This document shows positions 50,878 through 59,158 of a stretch of DNA of 64,000 bases, piece after piece (position 1 is the first letter of the stretch; each line of letters starts with the position of its first letter). Made by a program: the position numbers and the translations under genes. Below the pieces are notes generated by a model. The model was not told where the DNA came from. It ran no database searches and worked only from the letters and a program-made list of their open reading frames with translations. This DNA is from Tilletiaria anomala UBC 951 (lineage: Eukaryota; Basidiomycota; Exobasidiomycetes; Georgefischeriales; Tilletiariaceae), in NCBI RefSeq assembly GCF_000711695.1, contig NW_013547002.1, forward strand, positions 62,001 to 126,000, written 5' to 3'.

Positions 50878-52004
50878 TTACTTGAGATATCGGTACAAAA
50901 ACTTTTTGTGGAATTCGGTTCCTTGAGCGACGAATTTGGAGGAGGGAACAGCGTCAGTGATGGTGCTCTACCGGTTCCAGAGGCACAAGCTGCAAAGGCA
51001 GACATAGATGAAACTCACGGATCATGTCATTTACGAAGCTCGATCTGTCCTTCTTGTCCACGCCTGCGGCCTGGTTTTTGAAGATGACATCTGCAGCAAA
51101 CGATGAATGAGGCGAGTCAATGATGGGCCCGCTGAAGGCGCAACGAAGTGGTCTGGGATCCTTTCTCCCACTCACCATCATCCCATCGCCTCTTGACGCC
51201 AAAGCTGGGTGTGACACCCGCGGCAGCAGCGGCCGCGTTCTGGTTCTTGATGGTATTTTCGAGATTGAGCAGCGGATTCCCCAAGGCGATCTCGTCTTCG
51301 CGTTCACTCTGCGCTAAAGCCGCCGCTTCGCGCTCCTGTCGCTCTTTCTCCTCTGCCCGTTCGCGTTTTATCTTTTCTAGCTCGCGCAGCAGTGCCGCGG
51401 TGTCATCCTCCTCGTCATCCGTATCACTGTCGTCGTCACTGTCTGAATCCGAGTTCGAGTCTGACTTTGATCGGGCATCAGAAGCGGGCGCTTGATTTGT
51501 TTCATCACTGTAAATGCCCAATGATATGAGGTCGTCGTACCAGACAAACGGAAGATATTCTGAGCGAGAGACGTACCGAGCTTTCCCTTTGCCTTTGTCC
51601 ACCTCGCGACGAGATCCTATATTCACCTCGGACACTTCGTCCTCCTCACTGTCGTCGTCCGCGTCGAGCTTGATCGCTTCCTCGATCAACTTCCGCCGTT
51701 TTGACGCATGCTCATCATCTGCATCCATGCCTGTACCATCACCCCGTGGCTCTGCCTCTGGTGGCAAACCTTGCGCAATGCGCTTTTGGTTCCTCGCCTC
51801 CCACTCAGCGCGCTCCAGCTCGGCTTTGAGATCTTTCCGTGCCCGCGTCGCAGCATTGCGGTCGATAATACCGCCTTGCGCTTCTTGCCGGACCTTGAGC
51901 GTTGTGTGCGCTGGCAGTTGCGAAGCATGCGCGACGCGGGACAGGTGCGCCGCATTGTTCTGCCCACGGGCTGGGTCCCAGGTGGGGCGATGGGCGGAGG
52001 ACAT
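50878..52004 (-). CDS. CWC15: Pre-mRNA splicing factor CWC15
   Basis: Exons 52004-51577, 51507-51176, 51090-51019 and 50921-50878 give 291 aa. Cwc15 is a Prp19-complex protein threaded through the spliceosome active site. The N-terminus shows the family start [14 protein letters not shown] and [11 protein letters not shown]. The middle is acidic (Asp/Ser/Glu), followed by a coiled coil with [18 protein letters not shown]. The C-terminus has the family block [17 protein letters not shown], then [20 protein letters not shown]. The first intron (51508-51576) is 69 nt, a multiple of three, and contains no in-frame stop, so retention would insert 23 residues. Splicing is preferred because the donor (GTACGT) and acceptor (TTTACAG) are good and the extra residues do not fit the family. 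Confidence 0.93.
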
Positions 52005-53968
52005 AGTGGTTTAATGTTCAATGAAACTGCGCAAGCCGTCGAATTGGAGCAAGAGTGAGGCGTGAAGAAAGTCGAGCCTTCGGTCGCAATTTCGGTACTT
52101 TGGGAGATTCCAAAGTCGAGCCTTTTTGGAGATTAAGTCGAGGCGCTGGCAAAGCAAACACGATCGAATTCGATGTTGTACGCAGCACGCTGGAAATGCC
52201 GGGGCTCGATGGGCGAATGTGTGCGCTTGGCAAGCTTTCGGAGATCGAGAGGCCTGAGTTACTGGGTTTCAAGCTCAGGTGAACATGTGCCCTGCCGCGT
52301 ATGCATGCATAGATGTCCGTGGATCCAGCGCCGAAATCTCGGTCGAGCCTCTGCTAGCTCGGCGCAGGGAGGTGAACAAGAGTCACTCGAGCGTAGCAAG
52401 GGCTGGACGCACGGGGGGACTGGGCGATCGATGTATGTACACAGGTGATAGGCCCCAGACTGGCTTCGAGTGACTGTCTATACTGCTTGAGAGGCACTTT
52501 TTGCCTTGTGCTTCCTTTGCAACTGCCAAGCTCGAGAGTCGAGGGCTGGCTGGGACAGGTTGAATAAGTGTTGGAACAGGCGTGACTGACGGCTGTTTAC
52601 TTTTTCTTCAGGTCGAAACCGGATGCAGGGTACGTAAGCGCCCAGGAAGGATTTTACGCCGAGGGGTACAAGCAGGCGACCATGCACTGCCAGTGACGAC
52701 ACAAAAGGTAGACGAATGACTGAATCAGCCGAAGTCATGGTCATGACCAAACGTTTGAAACCTGGCGAGTGCTGACTATGATCTGGAAGACAACAAAGGT
52801 TCCTCGTGGATGGCGCTGGTATTGAGAGACTCAGCGCGCACATGGATGATGTGCTGTTGTGCCTGACTGCGAGTGAGGAGACCCAGGCACCTCGGCAGTT
52901 GTTGGAAAAAAGTGCGCAGTCGGTCTCCGGTTGACAAACAACAGCATCAACATTCCAACAACTCCGATCGCTCCGGCGGTTGCTAGACGAGCAAGACCCA
53001 TGCCTCGTCCCCGACCGTTGGGCATCTCACAGATGCTTCCTTCGAGTCTTCTACGCAGCCAAACATCTCGGACCGGCTCGGTAGTGACCACAGCGAGGCA
53101 CAATCCAGGTCTGCTCACCTTGGCGGTTACGTTGGCGAGGGGCGATGTCACCGTGCAGTTGCATCTGTTCAATGTCGACTGTGTTGCGACCCACGTTCGT
53201 CGTCAAATGTCGTGGAGGCGTGGACACTGAACAGTCTCATGATGCATGTTGGCTCATGGCTCTTCGCTTATTGTCAGCCAGTGCATTTACATAGAGGCTT
53301 CGACTCTCTGGCCTGGAGCGCTCCACGACATCAGGCATGCAGCTTAGCCGTACGACGACGTGCAGCAGCATGAGGCTGATCAGATGCCTCCTTTCATCGC
53401 CAGTTGAATGCCATGGACAGCTTGTCAATGCCAGATCCCTCAGGCCGTGGGTCTGCGTGCTACAGATGGCATGATCAAGGGTAGCTGCGCTCGCTTCAGC
53501 CTGTTGGACGTCGGTCATTGTTGGGTGGTACGTATCGATTTGCCTTCGCTGTAGCGGCGTAGCCTCAAGTCTGTATCCCTGCAGTCGCGCTCAGCATGGG
53601 TGCTGATAGATGCTGGTCGCTGGTGCGTCAGCACGCGAAAGAACATCCTTGGCCCGTTCTCTTGACTGCTTGACTGGGAACTGCACAAGTGATGGAATCC
53701 GTAGCAGTAGCAGTAGCTCAACTGCTCTACTCTCTTATTCAAATCCATTTCATACGATACCCCACGATCCCTCGGACTACTTGACCTCTGCCCCTCACAG
53801 CTCCTATTCCACCAGAGTGAATCCACGAGCAAAATAATCAATTACCTTCATCATGAGATGAAAGGCGGTACCAATCATCTCAACTTACAGTAAAGGACGT
53901 CGAGGAGAACATCGTCTGCTCACAACCTGCTTCAGACCGACCGCAGGACGGACGGCGCTCAAGTGAAT
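52005..53968. other. Divergent interval between CWC15 and the DPBB protein
   Basis: These 2 kb contain two promoters and one weak coding island (52831-53025, minus), listed separately. Nothing else is recognised. Confidence 0.5.
52831..53025 (-). CDS. Candidate 64-aa single-pass membrane protein
   Basis: An ATG at 53025 opens 64 codons: a Gly/Arg N-terminus (MPNGRGRGMG), one clear membrane helix (LATAGAIGVVGMLMLLFV) followed by NRRP, then a short polar tail. The same frame is open upstream to 53172, and a good donor (GTGAGC) lies near 53115, so an upstream exon may exist. The layout fits a small mitochondrial or ER membrane protein, but I recognise no family. Confidence 0.3.
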   Translation of the reverse strand: MPNGRGRGMGLARLATAGAIGVVGMLMLLFVNRRPTAHFFPTTAEVPGSPHSQSGTTAHHPCAR

Positions 53969-55339
53969 ATGGCGTTGCTGTCGCGGCTGCATGGATCCGT
54001 ATTCAGGGCGGTTCAGAGGCTCCTCATCCTCTGCGCTATCCTCATCTTTGTCGCCTGTCCAGATGTCATTTCCGCAAAAGGTGCCTCCGCCGGCTCGTCC
54101 TCGCACTCTTCAGGAGGTCGTCGTGCGAATTCAAACGGAGGCCAGCGCCCTTCAGGGCAAAATGTGCTTGAGATCGCATCACCAGGTAGCGCAGCTGGTA
54201 CCCCCCGATTGAGAGCCGAGGAATCTCCCGTACTGATGGCTGGAGAGTGGAATCGCCCGGTCGTGTCTAGAAGCTCTCACCACTCACACTCGAGGCAGCG
54301 CATTGTGGGCCTCGGACTCGAGATTCCTGCCGACGCCCCCCACCAGGCACCAACGGCAAGTCACTTCCGCAAGGGCAAGGGCATGCCGCGGCACTCGCGT
54401 CAACAGCCGCTGATGCAGCATGCTAAGAGACAAGCCGCAACAGCCCAAGACGAGGATGCTAACAACCCAGAAGAAGACGGTGCCACGGATCCATCGGGGG
54501 CCGGTGCAGCTACCAGCAGCACAGGGCCATCCGATTCTGAGGCTTCAAGCTCAAGCAACCAGACAACGGCCACATCAGAGACGTCCAGTCAACCCTCCAC
54601 ATCCCTCTCGCCAAGCACTGCAGCCCATCGCCAAAAAGAACCTCCGTCAGCTGCAATACCCCAGCACCCGCCGAATGGTGAGACTCCAGTGCCCGAGCCG
54701 CAACGTGGCAGCACATTCAACAAAGCTGCCTCCTATGGAGGTGCGGCAGATGAGGGCCAATCGGATCCACAGTATGTTCAGCCCTCTTCATCGTCATCAT
54801 CCTTTGCATCAACCCCTCAAGATGCTTCACAAACAGACCACCCAGCTGCTCCGCAGCCGGCTGTACCCCATAGAAAGGCGCATCCGGCGCCCGAGCAGCA
54901 CGGTTCGCATCGCCATTCACAATCCCATGCACTGCAGCACAAGAGCCACCATGATGCTGATCCTGCCTACCAGCACAAGCAAAAGCAGAATCGCCATCAT
55001 GAGCATCATCACAAGTCGATAGCACAAGCGCGCAAGAGGCTGATGAAGCGCTATCACGGCGAGGGCACGTACTACAATGCAGGCATCTCGGAAGGCGCCT
55101 GCGGCGGCTGGCACAAGTCCAGCGAGCTTGTAGCAGCTGTCTCGCGTCAACAATGGCACGGTGGCGAATTCTGCAATCAGATGCTGCACGTCTGCCACCA
55201 CGGCAAGTGCACGGACGTCCAAGTCGTCGACGAATGCCCGTCGTGCGATTACGGTAGCCTTGATCTGTCACCCACCGCTTTTAAGCAATTGGCGCCGATG
55301 AGCGAAGGCGTCATCGATATCAACTGGACTTTTGCTTGA
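53969..55339 (+). CDS. Secreted protein with C-terminal double-psi beta-barrel (RlpA/expansin-like) domain
   Basis: This single exon encodes 456 aa. A signal peptide or signal anchor is clear at residues about 18-38 (LLILCAILIFVACPDVISA). About 310 residues of Ser/Gln/Pro-rich linker follow, ending in a very His-rich stretch. The last ~100 residues form a DPBB domain: GEGTYYNAGISEGACGGWH, four or more Cys, VQVVDECPSCDYGSLDLS and a hydrophobic end. Such domains occur in expansins, barwin and fungal 'riboflavin aldehyde-forming enzyme'-like proteins, usually with roles at walls. Two Lys-Arg sites (HAKR/QAAT and LMKR/YHGE) could be cut by a Kex2-type protease, the second just before the domain. 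The start is the ATG at 53969; a GTG two codons upstream is ignored. Confidence 0.88.
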   Translation: MALLSRLHGSVFRAVQRLLILCAILIFVACPDVISAKGASAGSSSHSSGGRRANSNGGQRPSGQNVLEIASPGSAAGTPRLRAEESPVLMAGEWNRPVVSRSSHHSHSRQRIVGLGLEIPADAPHQAPTASHFRKGKGMPRHSRQQPLMQHAKRQAATAQDEDANNPEEDGATDPSGAGAATSSTGPSDSEASSSSNQTTATSETSSQPSTSLSPSTAAHRQKEPPSAAIPQHPPNGETPVPEPQRGSTFNKAASYGGAADEGQSDPQYVQPSSSSSSFASTPQDASQTDHPAAPQPAVPHRKAHPAPEQHGSHRHSQSHALQHKSHHDADPAYQHKQKQNRHHEHHHKSIAQARKRLMKRYHGEGTYYNAGISEGACGGWHKSSELVAAVSRQQWHGGEFCNQMLHVCHHGKCTDVQVVDECPSCDYGSLDLSPTAFKQLAPMSEGVIDINWTFA

Positions 55340-55618
55340 TGCGCCACATCTGGTGCGTTCTCCAACGACGCGCAACTTTGGTAAGGGACGCCCGGTGGTG
55401 CGGCCCCATCGGCATTGCAATTCTTCAAACTCTTCAAGATTCGTTGTCGACATTTGCTTCGCTTCACTCTGAGGCAGCACAGTCGTGCGCCGTTACCCTC
55501 TTTCATACAGTCACCATTCGATTATACTCATTTGATGGTGTAGAATATCATTCATGTACACGCAGACAACCTGCTGTGTAGAGCACGTACACGTCGAACC
55601 GTCGCAGAAGGCTTATCA
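55340..55618. terminator. Convergent 3' flanks
   Basis: This 279 bp lies between converging stop codons of the DPBB gene and the unrecognised gene at 55619. It must hold both polyadenylation regions. No gene was seen. Confidence 0.45.
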
Positions 55619-56713
55619 TTACTGGTTTCTGCTTGTTGCCTGATCGAATGACTGAATCATAGACGTCAAATCGAACTCTGCCGCCGTTGCGCTCGGCGGA
55701 CCACCAAGATTCGAAAAGTCCAGTGAGCTCAAATCGCCCAGACTGCCTGGGCGCCCATTGACACCGCCCGAACCATCGTCGACGCTGCTGCCAAAGTCCA
55801 TGCCGTCAAAATTGAAGTTCTGCATATCAAGAGCACCAGGATCAAAGCTGGAGGAGGATCCGAGGCCAAAGTCGCCAAAACCAAAAGCTGTGAGGTCAGG
55901 TAGGTTCGAGGACGGCGCGCTGGTGGCATCGGTCGAGGAGGGCATGTTGTTGATGATCTGCTGGATAATCGCGGTCGCATCTACAGATGGGGTCGAAGTA
56001 GGCAGGTTGGACGCTATTACCGCTGTAGCAGCAGGCGCATCCAAGGCCACTGGCTCCTGATTCGCTCGAGCATCGCTCGTCAGAGTAGCCGTATCGGCCG
56101 ATGAAGTCATGGCGGCGATTGCTGAAGCCTCAGGGCTACATTCCATGGTCAGACCGATCATGCCTGTGTCGCCCTTTCCGGAGGTCGAAATTCCTTCTGG
56201 CTGTTTTCCAGTGCTCTTAGGGACCGCTGACTGTGCGCTAGTCTCGTCGATGGATGCTTCGTCCTTCGCCTGAGCCTTGGACGTTTTAGCTGCTTCTTCA
56301 GCTGCCTTCTCTTGAGCTTTGCGTGTGTCTCTGGCTTCTCGCTCTGTCGCGGTCTGGAGCTCATCGAGCAGCGCGGCTTGAGCGTGCATCTACCGAGGGG
56401 AAGATTCATAATCAATCGCTGAGAAATGATGCTGCGGCAGGGTGAGTTGTCTCACCAGCCATGTTCGCAGCGCTCCGACCGATTGGACATACTGCAAGCA
56501 AGCTTGCTGTACCTTGTGCAGCTCACCAGGCTCCTTCACGATATCAAATCCAATGGCATTCGCTTGCTGCCGTCGCTTGATGGTCCACGCAGTCTCTTGC
56601 ACTACTCGCTTGAGGCTCTTTTGCACCTCGCCAGCGAGAACCGATGGCGAGTTTGCAAGGTCCCGTTCGTACGGATCCACGTCCTCGCCGGTATCGATGG
56701 AGGTATGTGCCAT
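55619..56713 (-). CDS. Unrecognised protein with helical N-terminus and acidic-aromatic tail
   Basis: Exons 56713-56456 and 56389-55619 (intron 56390-56455, in phase) give 342 aa. I do not recognise the family. Residues about 20-125 are predicted helical, with charged and Gln-rich segments (LAGEVQKSLKRVVQETAW, then RTWLMHAQAALLDELQTA), ending in an Ala/Lys/Glu coiled coil. The rest is Ser/Ala-rich and acidic. The last 110 residues contain repeated short Asp-Phe-Leu clusters (LTAFGFGDFGLG, FNFDGMDFG, LSSLDFSNL, FDLTSMIQSF) that resemble transcriptional activation or Mediator-tail sequences. No DNA-binding domain is present. A role in transcription is only a guess. Confidence 0.75.
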
Positions 56714-57140
56714 TCCGTCTCAGGCGAGCATGGTTAACGTGCAGCAGCACGCTCAACGCCTCCAGGGCAATGGCACGTCCGGACCTCGCCCTATTCCAAT
56801 TCGCGTGTATTCAACCCGCGACTTGATTGAAGGCCATACACAAGTCTTTTGACTTGATGCTGTATAAATGCAGCACAAGTCACTACCCCCACGCGAGCAT
56901 CTGAAAATGTTGCACCACGACGTCCCATAATGGCTGTTCCTTGTTCCGCCGCCATTGTAGCATCACCTTCGTAATGGTCATCAAAGTCATGCCAGACGAA
57001 GCTATACAGCCTTCACCATATGCATCATAAGACATTGTAATGCAGGTGCCATATGCTAAATGCTCTACTTTCCGGCGCTCGGGATGCAGCAAGTCGTACG
57101 AATACAGACGCTCGCAAGTGATTCGCTCTACTCATGATCA
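56714..57140. other. Interval upstream of the unrecognised gene
   Basis: This 427 bp is the promoter of the gene at 56713 and the 3' flank of the DUF4536 gene. Nothing else was seen. Confidence 0.5.
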
Positions 57141-57374
57141 TCAATTTGCTAACCGTACCACCGAGCCCACGAAACACGTCATGGCAAAGACGGCCAGTGA
57201 GGCTCCCCATAGAGGCCGCACTCTTGGAGTGGCACGCGAAAATGTGCCAAGACGGTGTGCTTCGAGCATCGAATAGCCTCCGAGGCCAGCCATCGTGGCA
57301 GCGCCAGTGAGGCGGCACGCCAGGCAGTCACCGGGCTTCTCGGTCTCTTCGTGTACCGATCGCACAGACGGCAT
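57141..57374 (-). CDS. Small DUF4536 / DMAC1-like two-helix membrane protein
   Basis: An intronless frame of 77 aa. It contains the family-like GDCLACRLTGAATMAGLGGY, with the Cys-x-x-Cys that opens this family, a first short helix ending in MLEAHRLG, and a second helix LWGASLAVFAMTCFVGSVV. In animals the related DMAC1/TMEM261 is a mitochondrial protein needed for complex I distal-arm assembly; the fungal members are small and poorly studied. The match is from memory of the motif and layout, so it is moderate. It lies 80 bp downstream of the MIC10 stop on the same strand. Confidence 0.65.
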   Translation of the reverse strand: MPSVRSVHEETEKPGDCLACRLTGAATMAGLGGYSMLEAHRLGTFSRATPRVRPLWGASLAVFAMTCFVGSVVRLAN

Positions 57375-57454
57375 CTGATGGAAAGGTGGATCGGGGGTCG
57401 TTGATGAATTATCGTCTCTTCCTGCATATATTTCTGCAGGTTCTGTACAAGGCT

Positions 57455-58123
57455 CTACACTTGGCGCACCTTATCTTCGAGCTTATTCGCTCCGCTCTTT
57501 GCGCGCGACAGCAAGTCATTTGCGGAATCCTTAGCTAGCTCCTTTCCCCTTTGTAGCTCGCTGGACGCCTTTTCGGTCGCCTGCTCCAGCTGATCACCAG
57601 CTTTCACCTTGGCCGCGCCGAAGGCCTCTCCCGCTTTCTGCTGTAAGAGCTCAAAAGTGCCTGGCGATGATGAGGCGGCTCCCTCCACTGACTTGGCAGG
57701 GACGATACGCACGCCCGGTACAGCGACTGGGTTGAACATGCGCTCGCAGTCGGTATAGCCTGAGCCCATCCCGAAGCCAGTGCCCAACCATACAGGCCAT
57801 GCTCGTCCTGTATAGAAAGCAAGGGAGGAAGGGCAAAAGAAGCATGTCAGCTGTTGCACAATTTCGCCCGAGTTAGTTGGCCATACACACGCTTGAAGAG
57901 AAGAACCGACAATACCACACCAGCAGAGAAGCCAATTCCGGTCTTGACAATGGTATTGCTGATGCAAAGATCGGTCTGTGTGCCCAGTGAAGGTTAACGA
58001 GGATCAGCATACGAAGCCTACGCGGCCCTCGCGGCTCAAAGCACAGCCGAACTGGTCCCATCGTACCTTTTGACCGATCACATCCTCGCTGGATACTTTA
58101 CGCGGCGCGTTTGTGCTTGACAT
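57455..58123 (-). CDS. MIC10: MICOS complex subunit Mic10 with C-terminal extension
   Basis: Exons 58123-58067, 57975-57891 and 57807-57455 give 164 aa, against about 95 in yeast and human. Mic10 bends the inner mitochondrial membrane at crista junctions by oligomerising through glycine motifs. SSEDVIGQK leads to the first helix (KTGIGFSAGVVLSVLLFKR), and RAWPVWLGTGFGMGSGYTDC forms the second, both with the expected glycines. After about residue 90 the protein does not stop but continues for about 70 residues. These are Ala/Lys/Glu/Asp-rich with 11-residue-like spacing (AGEAFGAAKVKAGDQLEQAT and AKDSANDLLSRAKSGANKLE), resembling amphipathic LEA or apolipoprotein helices. The frame is continuous within exon 3, so the extension is part of the gene. 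Confidence 0.92.
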
Positions 58124-59158
58124 AGTGGCGCTCGGCTTTAGCCTGCGGTAATCGCACACCTGGCCTTGATGTAGTCTGCAGCTGCCCTTGACTACAGGAT
58201 CTAATCGCAACGTGGTACCTTGTATGCCCAGAAGTTTGTGATCCAAGCTCGGTGCCAGCCGGGTGCTCTCTCCACCTTCCGAGATCGACACTTTTCAGGC
58301 AACACGCCTAAAGGCTGTAAGAGGCGTTCCGCCAGGTTCCGCCCGCCTTTGCTTCGCGTTCAAGGGCAGGGTGATGAGCGTTTCGATCTCAACATGGTTC
58401 TGTTCCATACAGGGCTGTACCAAAGCCTGACTTCACCCCGCACCGTTCATCCCGTTCATCTGCCAGAGCCCAGCAGCCATGACTCAGCTGCTCCGTCACG
58501 ACGAACTGTGCGTGAATGCATGGGCGCTATGAATCACTGAGAACGAAACTTCAAAGTAGCGCAGGCGCCGAGAGCGGGCGATAACGTCGGCTTCTTGGCC
58601 AACCGTTCGACTCCCTACGAGGGAGCGGAGAGGGCGGCAAATATGTGGGAATACGCTAATCCAGAAGCAGGCTTGTGTTTGTGACAATGTGATTGTAATT
58701 TGCTGCAATACAGGCTAGTTACAAGATAAATTGATAAGGGCAATGGTGCTAAGATGATGCATAACAGGTCCCACGGATGCCCGTGGCCGATTCTATGTTT
58801 CCGCTATGTTTCTGGTTCTGCGGTACGTGTCCCTTTTGCGATGAGCAATCCAGTGATCTATGTAATGACAGAACAAGAACCCCTGCGATGCCGCGAAAAG
58901 AGGGAAAGAAGGAAAAAGAAGAGTGTTGAAGGGCGAGCAAGTTGCGTTCCAGAGCGGCTGGCCCCACGATGCTCGTGCAAGCTTTCTGGGTGACCCTGTT
59001 GGTAAGAGGTACTTGAATCTGCAGTGGATAAAGGGACGCGATTAGCCAGATGATTTGGTGATGGATGTTTCTTTTTTAAAGAATGAAGCGACCGTAACCG
59101 AGCTCCGCAAAGTAGATGAGCTTGTGCAAGAAGGGGAAGGCATTTTGTCTCTGCCAGA
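58124..59158. other. Interval between MIC10 and the WSC-GH5 remnant
   Basis: It holds the MIC10 promoter and the 3' flank of the glucanase remnant. No convincing gene was seen. Confidence 0.5.
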
